Below, piece after piece: positions 50,250 through 59,072 of a DNA stretch of 64,000 bases. Location of the stretch: contig JAZRQO010000027.1 in NCBI GenBank assembly GCA_045649825.1, positions 1-64,000 on the forward strand, in the 5' to 3' direction. How positions within the stretch are numbered: position 1 is the first letter of the stretch; each line of letters starts with the position of its first letter. The translations under genes were made by a program, and so were the position numbers. This stretch comes from RGIG9115 sp045649825. Lineage in GTDB: Bacteria; Bacillota; Clostridia; UBA1381. Below the pieces are notes generated by a model. That model was given only the letters and a program-made list of their open reading frames with translations, was not told the DNA's origin and did not search any database.

Positions 50250-51104
50250 TTATTTGTCAAATAACGACCTACGCTCTGTTGAGTGACGCATCATTTTTCT
50301 CATCCCGTCTATATCCTCTGCTTCAAGCATTGATTTGAGTTCTTTAAATTTTTCTATAAACATATCCATCTGATTTAAAAGAGCATCTTTATTCGCTACA
50401 AACAGTTCACTCCACATTAAATCATTAATACGTGCAATACGAGTCAAATCTCTAAAGGAATCACCCGTAAATTTCTCCATATTCTCCTTATCATTGCAAG
50501 TCATAAGAGTAATCGCAATGCAGTGTGTAAGCTGAGATAGAAATCCTATCATCTCATCATGCTCTTCAGGCGAAAGCTCCGTTACATTTGAAAACCCGAG
50601 AAGCCTTCCAAGTTCAAGACACGTACTGATGGCTTCAGGTGTGTTCTTACTCGTTGGAGTAACGATATAGTTAGCTCCAACAAACATTTTATCTGTACTG
50701 TTTTCAACACCGGAAACCTCACGTCCTGCCATTGGATGTGCTGCAATAAACTCCACATCCTCCCTGAGGAGTTCCTGAATTTTATATACAATACTTCTTT
50801 TAACACCTGTTACATCTGTTATAATCGCACCGCTTTTGAGAAGACTTTGATTTTTTTCAACCCACTCAACAAACACGTGAGGATACAAAGCAAATATAAC
50901 AAGGTCCGCATCTCCTATCATTTTTTTATCAAGCTCAGTAGTGCCTTCATCAATAATCTTCTCACTGAGTGCATAATCTATAGAGCTTTGTTCTTTAGTG
51001 ATAGCACTTATGTGAAACCCAAACCGTTTCAAAGCTCGTGCATAACTGCCTCCTAAAAGTCCTAAGCCCACTATAAGTATTTTTTTACTTACGTCTACTA
51101 TCAT
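50250..51104 (-). CDS. tyrA: Prephenate dehydrogenase
   Basis: Converts prephenate to 4-hydroxyphenylpyruvate for tyrosine. The 284-residue protein has the NAD-binding ILIVGLGLLGGSYARAL, DVTGVKRSI, the catalytic His region AAHPMAGREVSGVENST and the helical domain LSQLTHCIAITLM. No ACT or chorismate mutase domain is fused. It overlaps aroA by 4 nt. Confidence 0.95.
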   Translation of the reverse strand: MIVDVSKKILIVGLGLLGGSYARALKRFGFHISAITKEQSSIDYALSEKIIDEGTTELDKKMIGDADLVIFALYPHVFVEWVEKNQSLLKSGAIITDVTGVKRSIVYKIQELLREDVEFIAAHPMAGREVSGVENSTDKMFVGANYIVTPTSKNTPEAISTCLELGRLLGFSNVTELSPEEHDEMIGFLSQLTHCIAITLMTCNDKENMEKFTGDSFRDLTRIARINDLMWSELFVANKDALLNQMDMFIEKFKELKSMLEAEDIDGMRKMMRHSTERRSLFDK

Positions 51105-52303
51105 TCTACTTCCACCTTTGCTCCAAGTTGCTTTATATCTTCAAAAAATCCGGGATAACTTTTTCGCACAGCTTCAATTCCCGTTATTTCTCCGCCTGTT
51201 GTTGAAAGCACAACTGACATTGCCATAACAATCCTATGATCATTATGCCCACTAAGAACACTTCCCTTGTATTGAAGCTGCTGCTTTAGTACGGTTACTT
51301 TATTATCCCCAATAACAAGCCCACCGCCAAGCTTTTCAAGTTCCTCGTTCATAGCGGCTATTCGGTCGCTTTCCTTTGCCCTTAATCGGTTTGTGCCTGT
51401 GAATTCTGCACCATTTTTAAGCGATGCCAGCGCAAAAAGAACAGGTCCAAGGTCCGGGCAATCAGAAATATCAAGTATCGGCGTGCCTTTTGAAATTTTA
51501 TCAAAATAATCGGAATACACTCTGTCTCCCTGAAGGCTGTTGCAATTAAGATTGAGTAAATCTATTTGGGAGCCAATATGATTAAATGCATCCAAAAATG
51601 CAGCATTTGAATAATCACCCTCTATTTTACCTGAATATGCATACATAGCGGATTTTTTGATTGATATATTATATTCATCAACAAACCCCACATCTGCACC
51701 AAATGACTTTAATGCAGTGATGGTAAGATTTATATATGACCTGCTTTCAAATGGGGGGATAATTTTAATAGAAGAATCCTCACCAAGATATACCAGGGCA
51801 AAAATCAGTCCTGTAATAAACTGACTGCTTATATCTCCTCTGATTTTATAATTTCCGCCTTTTAGGTTCCCGCATAAAGTTAAAGAGTTTATGCCTTTTC
51901 TGAACAAAAAGTTATTATCTCTGCAGAGTTCTTCATAAACATCAAGAGGTCTTTCAAAAAGTCGCGAACTGCCCTTAAATGTAACTTCTTTTCCGAGGCA
52001 TAGAGCAAGCGGCACAAAAAATCTCAGTGTACTTCCGCTTTCCCTACATTCCAAAACAGGATTTTCTGATTTCATAAACCCATCAGGATTTATGATTACC
52101 GTGTCATTTTGTATTATCCCCTCTGCCCCAAGCTCTCTCAGGCAATCAATAGTTGCAAGAATATCCTCACTATAATCAACACCTGATAATGTGCATTTTT
52201 CCTTTGATAAAGCAGCACCTATCAAACATCTGTGTGCCATACTTTTAGATGGGGGTGCACTTATTGTTCCTTTTAGTCTGCACGGCTTAAATATTGCTTT
52301 CAT
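51101..52303 (-). CDS. aroA: 3-phosphoshikimate 1-carboxyvinyltransferase (EPSP synthase)
   Basis: Joins shikimate 3-phosphate with PEP. The 400-residue protein has SAPPSKSMAHRCLIGAAL at the N-terminus, ECRESGSTLRFFVPLALCLG, and the C-terminal LRAKESDRIAAMNEELEKLG with GHNDHRIVMAMSV. It is slightly shorter than the ~427-residue standard but all core motifs are present. It overlaps aroQ by 17 nt. Confidence 0.96.
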   Translation of the reverse strand: MKAIFKPCRLKGTISAPPSKSMAHRCLIGAALSKEKCTLSGVDYSEDILATIDCLRELGAEGIIQNDTVIINPDGFMKSENPVLECRESGSTLRFFVPLALCLGKEVTFKGSSRLFERPLDVYEELCRDNNFLFRKGINSLTLCGNLKGGNYKIRGDISSQFITGLIFALVYLGEDSSIKIIPPFESRSYINLTITALKSFGADVGFVDEYNISIKKSAMYAYSGKIEGDYSNAAFLDAFNHIGSQIDLLNLNCNSLQGDRVYSDYFDKISKGTPILDISDCPDLGPVLFALASLKNGAEFTGTNRLRAKESDRIAAMNEELEKLGGGLVIGDNKVTVLKQQLQYKGSVLSGHNDHRIVMAMSVVLSTTGGEITGIEAVRKSYPGFFEDIKQLGAKVEVE

Positions 52304-52733
52304 TTATATTTCCCTCTGACAGAAAATCAACAGCTTCAATATATCCGTCTGTTCCATGGCCTGTAATGGTCTTTACACAGGCCAGCCTTATATAGCTTAT
52401 CTGTCTGAAATCTTCTCTTTCTTCAATTTTTGAAATATGGACCTCAACTGCAGGTATATTTACTGACTTTAACGCATCAAGAATGGCAACGCTTGTATGG
52501 GTATATGCCCCCGGATTTATAACAATGCCGTCGATATTTCTATATGCTTTCTGAATCTCGTCAACTATATCTCCCTCGTGATTAGATTGATATATCCGAA
52601 CATCCACGCCTTTATTGTCACAATGGTTCTGGATTTTTTTCACAAGGTCGGAGTATGTTTCATTTCCGTAATGGTTCGGTTCCCTTATTCCCAGCATATT
52701 TAAATTAGGTCCGTTTATAACAAGAATTTTCAT
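52287..52733 (-). CDS. aroQ: Type II 3-dehydroquinate dehydratase
   Basis: Converts 3-dehydroquinate to 3-dehydroshikimate. The 148-residue protein has ILVINGPNLNMLGIREPNHYG with the catalytic Tyr/Arg lid, IYQSNHEGDIVDEI, IVINPGAYTHTSVAI and VEVHISKIEEREDFR. It overlaps the aroE-aroK stop by 4 nt (ATGA). Confidence 0.97.
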   Translation of the reverse strand: MKILVINGPNLNMLGIREPNHYGNETYSDLVKKIQNHCDNKGVDVRIYQSNHEGDIVDEIQKAYRNIDGIVINPGAYTHTSVAILDALKSVNIPAVEVHISKIEEREDFRQISYIRLACVKTITGHGTDGYIEAVDFLSEGNINESNI

Positions 52734-53977
52734 TTTATAAGCTCCATTCGTTTTTTTAAAATATATTCTGCCTCTGATTGCGGAGTATTCATATCAGGTA
52801 CCGTTACATCCGTGGTTGATTTGTAAATTCCAATTCTTTCGTCATATAATTTTGCAAGTTTTTCAAGAGAATCAGACAAAGGTCTGTCCTTGGTCGCACG
52901 AAGCCTTTTTATATCAGCATCTATAAAAAATATTTTTCCGTTACGCTTAAGTGCATTTACATTTTTATCTCTAAGGATCGCCCCACCACCTGTTGAAATA
53001 ATCCGTGAACTTTTTGAAGAAACATCCAGTATAACCTCCGTTTCCAAATCCCTAAAATATTTTTCACCTTTAGAGCTTATAAGTTCTTTGATACTGCATC
53101 CACATCTTTTTTCAATTTCCACATCCGTATCAACAAATTCAAAACCGTCAATTCTTAGAAGTTTTCCTACAGTACTCTTTCCGCTGCCTGGCATACCCGT
53201 TAAAACAATATTTTCTTTAGATTGGAAAACAGATTTAAATACTTCCATAGCAGTTTCGGCGGGGATTGTTATATCTTTAAATTTTTCCACTGCCACCACT
53301 GCCTGCATTACAAGCATAAAAAGTCCGCCTTCAGCTTTAATTCCGTTTCTTTTTGCAGCAAGAACAAGGTTTGTAGATAACGGGTTATATACTACATCAA
53401 CAACACCTTTTAAACACTTAAAGTCAGAAATCTCTATAGGTTTTGAATGGCAATCAGGGAACATCCCGGATGGTGTTGTGTTTATTATCACATCAGCATC
53501 TGAATGAATAGTAACTGCTTCTTCATAAGTTATAGAGTTTTCTCTTTTACTTCTGCTTACAGAAAGAACCTCAGAAGCTCCCATATCCTGGGATACAACG
53601 CATGCTGTTTTGCTTGTTCCGCCGGTTCCGAGAACAAGGACTTTTTTGCCTTGCATATTAATACCGATTTTTTCAATCAAGGCTTTCATTCCATAGTAAT
53701 CGGTATTATAGCCATACAGCTTCCCGTTTTTATTCACAATAGTATTAACAGCACCTATTCTATCTGCAATCGAGCTAACGAAGTCTAGGTATGGTATAAC
53801 CGTCTGTTTATAAGGCATTGTAACATTTATTGCCTCAAAATCCCTTTGTGTAAAAAATAATTTTATTTCATCCTCTGCAAGTTCTATTAGTTCATAATCG
53901 TAATCTGCAAGCTTCGAATGAATTTCTTTAGAGAAACTGTGCGTAAGCGTCTTCCCTATACAACCGTATTTTTTCAT
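52730..53977 (-). CDS. Shikimate dehydrogenase-shikimate kinase fusion (AroE-AroK)
   Basis: A 415-residue bifunctional protein. Residues 1-~250 are AroE: THSFSKEIHSKL (shikimate site Ser), NVTMPYKQTV with Lys57, YNTDYYGMK with Asp93 and the NADP motif VLGTGGTSKTA. Residues ~255-415 are AroK: P-loop GMPGSGKST (261-269), FVDTDVEIEKRCGCSI, YFRDLETEVI, and STGGGAI. It covers two consecutive steps, dehydroshikimate to shikimate to shikimate 3-phosphate. No frameshift separates the domains. Confidence 0.96.
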   Translation of the reverse strand: MKKYGCIGKTLTHSFSKEIHSKLADYDYELIELAEDEIKLFFTQRDFEAINVTMPYKQTVIPYLDFVSSIADRIGAVNTIVNKNGKLYGYNTDYYGMKALIEKIGINMQGKKVLVLGTGGTSKTACVVSQDMGASEVLSVSRSKRENSITYEEAVTIHSDADVIINTTPSGMFPDCHSKPIEISDFKCLKGVVDVVYNPLSTNLVLAAKRNGIKAEGGLFMLVMQAVVAVEKFKDITIPAETAMEVFKSVFQSKENIVLTGMPGSGKSTVGKLLRIDGFEFVDTDVEIEKRCGCSIKELISSKGEKYFRDLETEVILDVSSKSSRIISTGGGAILRDKNVNALKRNGKIFFIDADIKRLRATKDRPLSDSLEKLAKLYDERIGIYKSTTDVTVPDMNTPQSEAEYILKKRMELIK

Positions 53978-53995
53978 AAATCAATCATCCCTACT

Positions 53996-55084
53996 TTATT
54001 TTAACCAATCTGTTCCAAACCTCATAGCAAGTGCATCACAAATAACAATTGCAGTTGCTGCATCCTGTACTATTCTCGCTCTGTGAACAATAGCCGGGTC
54101 ATGCCTGCCTTTAGGCTCAAGAACTGTTTGGGTTAAGGTACTAAAATCCACTGTGTTTTGTGCTTTAAAAATTGTCGGAGTAGGTTTTATTGCTGTTCTA
54201 AACACAATTGGCATACCATTTGTGATACCGCCGTTTATTCCGCCGTTATTATTTGTCTTAGTCACAATTTTTTTATTTTCGACTTCAAACAGGTCATTAG
54301 CTTCACTGCCTTTCATATCGGCAATTGCAAAGCCTGTACCAAACTCTATTCCCTTAACCGCAGGTATAGAAAACATAATATGAGAAATCATGCTTTCAAC
54401 CGTATCAAACCATGGTTCACCCACACCCTCCGGCATGCCTGCAATCGCAGTTTCCAAAACACCACCCACGCTATCTCCGTCAGAAGCCGCATCAGTAATT
54501 GCATTTATCATTTCAGAAGCTGCAGTTTCATCAAGGACAGCAAAAGCTTTTTCATTTATAGAATTAATGTCCTCTGACAAATCACCAAAATCCCTATCTG
54601 AAATTCCGGCACATTTCTTAATATGAGTTCCGATACAAATGCCTTTTTGCTCTAAAGCATATTTACACACAGCACCTGCAGCCACAAGAGCCGCAGTTAT
54701 TCTTCCGCTGAAATGTCCGCCGCCTCGGGCATCCTGAAACCCATGATATTTACACTGAGCCGTATAATCCGCATGGGACGGTCTGGCAACAGTTTTCATA
54801 GCAGCATAATCTCCGCTTCTCACATCTTCATTAGGAATGAGAATCGTAACAGGTGTTCCTGTTGTTTTCCCGTTTACAACACCGCTTACAATTCTAAATT
54901 CATCTTTTTCTTGCCTTGATGTTGAAATCGTGCCTGTAGGACGTCTTAAAAAAAGCATATGACTGATATATTCTTCATTTACATCTAATCCGGGAGCCAA
55001 TCCGTCAATAACTGCTCCTATATATTCACCGTGACTCTCACCAAACAAAGTTACTGCCACGCTTGTTCCAAATGTATTTTTCAT
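53996..55084 (-). CDS. aroC: Chorismate synthase
   Basis: An FMN-dependent enzyme forming chorismate from EPSP. The 362-residue protein has FGESHGEYIGAVIDGLAPGL, the RRPTG and DARGGGHFSGRITAAL signatures (third PROSITE-type motif RGGGHFSGR), and GRHDPAIVHRA. I chose ATG 55084; a GTG 9 nt upstream would overlap the RBS GAAGGG. Confidence 0.96.
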   Translation of the reverse strand: MKNTFGTSVAVTLFGESHGEYIGAVIDGLAPGLDVNEEYISHMLFLRRPTGTISTSRQEKDEFRIVSGVVNGKTTGTPVTILIPNEDVRSGDYAAMKTVARPSHADYTAQCKYHGFQDARGGGHFSGRITAALVAAGAVCKYALEQKGICIGTHIKKCAGISDRDFGDLSEDINSINEKAFAVLDETAASEMINAITDAASDGDSVGGVLETAIAGMPEGVGEPWFDTVESMISHIMFSIPAVKGIEFGTGFAIADMKGSEANDLFEVENKKIVTKTNNNGGINGGITNGMPIVFRTAIKPTPTIFKAQNTVDFSTLTQTVLEPKGRHDPAIVHRARIVQDAATAIVICDALAMRFGTDWLK

Positions 55085-55089
55085 TAATA

Positions 55090-56103
55090 TCACCCTTCAA
55101 AACAGTTTTTTGCAATTTGTATTACTTCACTGCATTTCATTGTTTTTAGTTCAAATTTCCCAACATCCGTCACAGTTGTTACTGTTACAAATTCCCCGTC
55201 GGCTTTTTTGTCGTGAAAAGCAGCTTCCTCAATCTTATTCCAATCAAATTTGATAGGATTGTATAAGTTGCATTTTTTAAGAACTTCAATAACTCTCGTT
55301 CTGATTTTCTCATCACACATAGGTATAAGCCCCAGGGCAACACATTCACCGTGGTACAGTTCTGACATATTCTCACTGCTTTCAATACCGTGCCCTATTG
55401 TATGCCCCAAATTCAGAATTTTTCTTAAGCCAGCTTCTTTTTCATCTTGTTCAACAATCTCTTTTTTTATTTTAAGTGAACGGATTATAATTTCGTCTAT
55501 ATTGGCTTTGATATCTTTATTTTCAAAAATATCAAAAAGCTCAGAGTCGGAAGTCAGAGCCATTTTAATCGCTTCGGCAAGACCGTTTGAAATTTGCCTT
55601 CGTGGAAGAGTTTTCAAAAGCTCAGGGTCAACAAGAACTCCTTTCGGCTGATAAAAAGCACCTGCAATATTTTTCACGTTCCCTAAGTTTACAGCGGTCT
55701 TTCCGCCTATGGATGAGTCAATCTGAGAAAGAAGTGTTGTGGGTATATTATAAAAGTCAATGCCTCTCATATAAGATGCTGCCACAAATCCTGAAAGGTC
55801 GCCTACAACCCCTCCCCCTACTGCTACTACACAGTCCTTTCTTGAAAACCCATTTTCAAGCATTTTATAAAGAAGTGCGCCAAACATCTCAAGGCTTTTT
55901 GAGCCCTCTCCTGATTTTACAGTATATATAAACGAATCTTTACATTGAGAAGCAACAGTTTTTGCATATACCTCAGGTACGCCTGAATCAGTTACAACAA
56001 GCACCCGCCTGTCTAAATTTAAGTGTTTCCCTGAACGCTCAAGAATACCACGCTCTACAATTATATCATAACTGTTTTCTTTAAGGTCCATATGTATATT
56101 CAT
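55090..56103 (-). CDS. aroB: 3-dehydroquinate synthase
   Basis: Cyclises DAHP to 3-dehydroquinate, NAD and metal dependent. The 337-residue protein has SGEGSKSLEMF, VAVGGGVVGDLSGFVAASYMRG in overlap, PTTLLSQIDSSIGGKTAVNLG, and the zinc ligands in LNLGHTIGHGIES and YHGECVALGL. It follows pheA by 11 nt. Confidence 0.97.
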   Translation of the reverse strand: MNIHMDLKENSYDIIVERGILERSGKHLNLDRRVLVVTDSGVPEVYAKTVASQCKDSFIYTVKSGEGSKSLEMFGALLYKMLENGFSRKDCVVAVGGGVVGDLSGFVAASYMRGIDFYNIPTTLLSQIDSSIGGKTAVNLGNVKNIAGAFYQPKGVLVDPELLKTLPRRQISNGLAEAIKMALTSDSELFDIFENKDIKANIDEIIIRSLKIKKEIVEQDEKEAGLRKILNLGHTIGHGIESSENMSELYHGECVALGLIPMCDEKIRTRVIEVLKKCNLYNPIKFDWNKIEEAAFHDKKADGEFVTVTTVTDVGKFELKTMKCSEVIQIAKNCFEG

Positions 56104-56114
56104 ATTAAGCTCCT

Positions 56115-57203
56115 TTATATTTCGATATGGGGTGCAAAAGTTCCTGCTACTTTTAGTCTGTCACAAATTGTGCCAAGCTCTTCCATCATTTTTTTGCCTT
56201 CTTCAGTTTCTGTCGTTCCGTCAATTTCTATATAGAAATAATACTGCCAGGAATGTTTTTTTAATGGTCTGCTTCGGAGTGCAGTCATATTATATCCATA
56301 CTTTCCTATAATGCTGATAGCTTTTGCAAGAGAGCCTGCTTCATGCTTAACCGTGAACATCAGAACAGAATTTGAAAGTGATGGCGAACCTGCTTTAACC
56401 TTTGAAAGGACTGCAAAACGGGTTGTGTTCTCTCCGCTTTTATTTATATTTGACTCAATAACCTTAAGTCCGTAAATTTCTGCAGTTTCAGTGCTTGCTA
56501 TGGCAGCTATGGATTTATCATTCATCTCTAAAACAAACTTTGCAGCAACAGCAGTATTATTCGCTTCCTCAGTGTCAAACCCTCGGAGAGCTATATAATC
56601 GTGGCACTGACTAAGTGCCTGAGGATGACTTGTCACCTTTCTGATATCTTCAACTGTTGCTTCGGGAATTCCAAGTAAATTCTGATGAATTTCAAGCTCA
56701 TAAATTCCGTTTATAAAAAGTCCTCCGGAGAATATAAGGTCTATCGTCTGTCCCACTTCACCAGCATAGCTGTTTTCTATAGGAAGTATTGCTACGTCGC
56801 AGTCACCGTTTGCTACCGAATCATAAGCTGATTTAAAATCACGATACGATACCCTATTGCTTTCAGGAAAAATCCTGCCTGCCGCAACATGGGCAAAAGC
56901 CCCCTCTACGCCGCTATATGCAACCTTTAAACCATTTTGCATACGATATTGGTATGCTCTTGAAACAGACATAACATTCCTTATAAAGTCGATATAATAT
57001 CCTTTTATTACCTTATCATCAATCAATGCAGTATTTTTTTCTATAACTGCCTCTTCCCTTTCTCGGTCAAGAATAGGAAGACCAACTTCTTTTTTATAAT
57101 CAGACACCATTTCGGCAGCTCTCATTCTCTTTAAGAAAAGGTCTGCCATCTGAGAATCTACCTCGTTTATTATTTTTCTTGCTTCTTCTAACTTATTTTT
57201 CAT
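56115..57203 (-). CDS. pheA: Chorismate mutase-prephenate dehydratase (P-protein)
   Basis: The 362-residue fusion converts chorismate to prephenate to phenylpyruvate. Chorismate mutase AroQ domain, residues 1-~85 (LEEARKIINEVDSQMADLFLKRM; ILDREREEAVIE). Prephenate dehydratase ~92-275 (VAYSGVEGAFAHVAA, ILPIENSYAGEVGQTIDL, HPQALSQC, NTTRFAVLSK). ACT domain to the end (KHEAGSLAKAISIIGKYGYN, ALRSRPLKKHSWQYYFYIE), giving phenylalanine feedback. It is the first gene after the T-box, which matches a Phe specifier. Confidence 0.96.
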   Translation of the reverse strand: MKNKLEEARKIINEVDSQMADLFLKRMRAAEMVSDYKKEVGLPILDREREEAVIEKNTALIDDKVIKGYYIDFIRNVMSVSRAYQYRMQNGLKVAYSGVEGAFAHVAAGRIFPESNRVSYRDFKSAYDSVANGDCDVAILPIENSYAGEVGQTIDLIFSGGLFINGIYELEIHQNLLGIPEATVEDIRKVTSHPQALSQCHDYIALRGFDTEEANNTAVAAKFVLEMNDKSIAAIASTETAEIYGLKVIESNINKSGENTTRFAVLSKVKAGSPSLSNSVLMFTVKHEAGSLAKAISIIGKYGYNMTALRSRPLKKHSWQYYFYIEIDGTTETEEGKKMMEELGTICDRLKVAGTFAPHIEI

Positions 57204-57275
57204 TTCTCATATTCCTTTCAAACGAAACAACATCCGAAAAATTATCACAAATTATATTCCCGCTCAGATGCAGAT

Positions 57276-57560
57276 AAAAAAATACGCCCTCCGCAATCCG
57301 ATTAAGGATACAGAGGACGAAAATAACATTTCCGTGGTACCACCTCAGTTCGTCGCTGCCTCACGACAACGACCTTATCAGGTACTATCATACCTTAGTT
57401 CTGTGACGGGAACGCCCGTTGCCTCCTACTTGAAAGTTCTTTCGTTCAGTGCACTGCTAACAGAAGGAATTCGAGAAGGACGCCCCATTTGCCTCGCACC
57501 AACCGGCAACTCTCTCTATGTTCTTTCCAACCTACTGATTTCTGCTCAATCGCATTTATT
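57276..57560 (-). promoter_or_regulatory. T-box riboswitch (candidate Phe specifier) of the aromatic operon
   Basis: On the minus strand the T-box bulge sequence AGGTGGTACCACGGA lies at 57345-57331. It is followed by a terminator, CGTCCTC/GAGGGCG stem (57319-57285) and a TATTTTTTT run. Stem I shows an apical loop segment GCCGGTTGGTGCGAGGC (about 57510-57494). Downstream of it, GAATTC (57472-57467) offers TTC (Phe) as specifier after GAA. The first gene, pheA, supports Phe. The exact secondary structure was not folded, so the specifier is tentative. Confidence 0.9.
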
Positions 57561-57567
57561 AAAATGT

Positions 57568-57596
57568 ATTATACCACTTTACACCGATAAAGTCAA
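57568..57596 (-). promoter_or_regulatory. Promoter of the T-box/aromatic operon
   Basis: Minus strand TTGACT (57596-57591), 17 bp, TATAAT (57573-57568). Confidence 0.85.
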
Positions 57597-57662
57597 TAGT
57601 TTTTTTAAAATATACATTTTATTTTGTGTTGAATTGTCAATGATGGGTGGATAAAAGAAGAA

Positions 57663-57809
57663 ATGAAAATAGATTTTAATTTAAAATCAGTTGAAAGCAT
57701 ACCGTTGTTTATTGAAAGCTATGTTCATTACTTTAATAACGAAAGATTATCATACAAATTAAATTACAAAACCCCTGTTCAATATAGAATCGAACAGGGG
57801 TTTGCATAA
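57663..57809 (+). pseudogene. IS3-family (IS150-like) transposase, C-terminal fragment
   Basis: A 48-codon remnant whose end reads YVHYFNNERLSYKLNYKTPV then QYRIEQGFA, the typical C-terminus of IS3-family orfB integrases (Y-x-x-(Y/F)-N-N-x-R-x-x-x-K-L-x-x-x-(T/S)-P-x-x-(Y)R). Catalytic DDE residues and everything upstream are missing. Just beyond the stop, GTGTCTACTTTTGCTTGACA (57823-57842) looks like the terminal inverted repeat of such an element. Confidence 0.8.
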
Positions 57810-57822
57810 TTCGTGGTTTTTA

Positions 57823-57842
57823 GTGTCTACTTTTGCTTGACA
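57823..57842 (+). repeat. Right-end inverted repeat of the IS3-family remnant
   Basis: GTGTCTACTTTTGCTTGACA resembles the IS3/IS150 end. No matching left end was found upstream, where the T-box promoter begins. Confidence 0.6.
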
Positions 57843-57849
57843 AGTTCAC

Positions 57850-57874
57850 TTAGCTGGTGGTTTTCGTTACACAA
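57850..57874. repeat. Second, half copy of the palindromic-element right end
   Basis: Twenty-five nucleotides here match 31252-31276 with one mismatch (T to C at the GTTAT/GTTAC position). The left half of the terminal palindrome is missing, and its place is taken by the IS3 remnant end 7 nt upstream, so the IS appears to have interrupted this copy. Confidence 0.6.
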
Positions 57875-57879
57875 GAAAA

Positions 57880-57909
57880 CACGTACACGGAAAACTATCC
57901 GTGTACGTG
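57880..57909 (-). terminator. Orphan strong hairpin, possible ancestral ssrA terminator
   Basis: CACGTACACGGA/TCCGTGTACGTG, a perfect 12-bp stem with U residues following on the minus strand. It lies next to a short copy of the tmRNA 3' end (57917-57929). Confidence 0.55.
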
Positions 57910-57916
57910 AAAATCG

Positions 57917-57929
57917 TTGGTGGAGCTGA
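57917..57929 (-). repeat. Short duplicate of the tmRNA 3' end (candidate att site)
   Basis: TTGGTGGAGCTGA is identical to 59072-59084, the 3' end of ssrA including the CCA. The 1.15 kb between the two copies differs in character from the surroundings. The 57930-58089 stretch holds no gene; only a small TCGACT/AGTCGA palindrome near 58013-58028. Confidence 0.5.
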
Positions 57930-58089
57930 AATATGCAGATAGAATATCACTTAACCCCACCACTTCGGCATCTTCGGGCAACACCACCCAAAAACACAAT
58001 AAATTTTATCTTCGACTTAGTAGTCGAGCGACTGACAATTCATTTCGGTAATCTTACTGTCGTGATGTTGTGCTTCGATAGCGACTCGA

Positions 58090-58500
58090 TTAATATTGTT
58101 TTTTTATATAACTCATAACATTCGAGTCAAGAGTATATATTCCCACATACGGAAGTTCAAAGTATGTTACTCCGTATTTTTCATATATGTATCCATGTCC
58201 GAAATATGAAATATCCTCTGATTTTATAATAATAGTATAGTAAGGTACTGAACCCGGACTATCCTCTACGCTAGGCAATCTTGTAGGCTTTACTTTGCTG
58301 ATATACTCATACAAAATTTCAGCATCTTCACCAGTTAAACTGACTGCTTCGTTATTCCTTGAGATAGTTATGGATTCTACCGATGAATAATCAGGATAAT
58401 CGAATTTCTCAGCTTTCGGAAAAAAGAAATCAAAAACCAAATATACTGACGTTAAAAAGAATAATAAGACTATCCCTATTACTATTAAAATCTTTTTCAT
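58090..58500 (-). CDS. Hypothetical membrane-anchored protein
   Basis: A 136-residue protein: an N-terminal membrane anchor (MKKILIVIGIVLLFFLTSVY plus LVFDFFFP) and an extracellular-type domain with SVESITISRNNEAVSLTGED and YYTIIIKSEDISYFGHGYIY. I recognise no family. ATG 58500 has GGGAG 7-8 nt upstream. It lies within the segment bounded by the tmRNA 3'-end repeats. Confidence 0.6.
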   Translation of the reverse strand: MKKILIVIGIVLLFFLTSVYLVFDFFFPKAEKFDYPDYSSVESITISRNNEAVSLTGEDAEILYEYISKVKPTRLPSVEDSPGSVPYYTIIIKSEDISYFGHGYIYEKYGVTYFELPYVGIYTLDSNVMSYIKKQY

Positions 58501-58654
58501 AGTATAACTCCCAACAACAAAATATAAAAGTAAATTCAACTGAATTAGAACATTTAAGATTATAATTTAAATCAGTACAAACAATTTAGTTATAAGCCAC
58601 TTTACTCATACATTGTACAACATAAAGACGAAAATGTCAAATATTAAATTTTTA

Positions 58655-58993
58655 TCAAATCCCTATCTTTAATTGAACAGCCTTACCATCTTTTTTTACT
58701 GTCACATTCCCTGTCGTGAGATTCCATTCCACATCGACAGTATAGTTTGAAGCATCCGTAATAAAATCAGTTATCCCCAAAAAATCATACGTTTTATTTG
58801 CATCAATTATTAACAGATTATGTTTTTCTGCAAAATCAAATAATTCATCCTCGGTCATATTCTTAAAAGCTGCATTGTTAGCAAGTTCTCTGCCTACTTG
58901 ATTATTCCATAAATCCATAAGATTTATAGCGGAAAAACCGTTAATTTCACCTAAACAAAAAAATACAAAATTGTGGGATTTTATTATATTCAA
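58655..58993 (-). pseudogene. Probable truncated gene, DUF6973-like C-terminal fragment
   Basis: An open frame of 112 codons with a poor start (TTG 58993, no RBS). Its recognisable part, INLMDLWNNQVGRELANN, resembles the MD-x-x-NN-x-VGR motif that I associate with DUF6973-type domains, but the histidine-rich part expected upstream is missing. A C-terminal YTVDVEWNLTTGNVTVKKDG follows. It looks like the 3' end of a larger gene, left in the tmRNA-linked segment. An internal ATG at 58918 could still be used. Confidence 0.45.
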
Positions 58994-59044
58994 CCCACAT
59001 ATAAGTAATCTATAGCAATATTATTACAAAAATTCCAAGCAAAA

Positions 59045-59066
59045 AACACATCCTGACGGACGTGTT
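59045..59066 (-). terminator. Terminator of ssrA
   Basis: Minus strand AACACGTCC, GTCA, GGATGTGTT, followed by TTTTT; one G-U pair in the stem. Confidence 0.85.
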
Positions 59067-59072
59067 TTTCAT

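Noticed and set aside
57930..59071. Intact integrative element at ssrA
   Set aside because: No integrase, replication or cargo genes; only two small ORFs, one apparently truncated.
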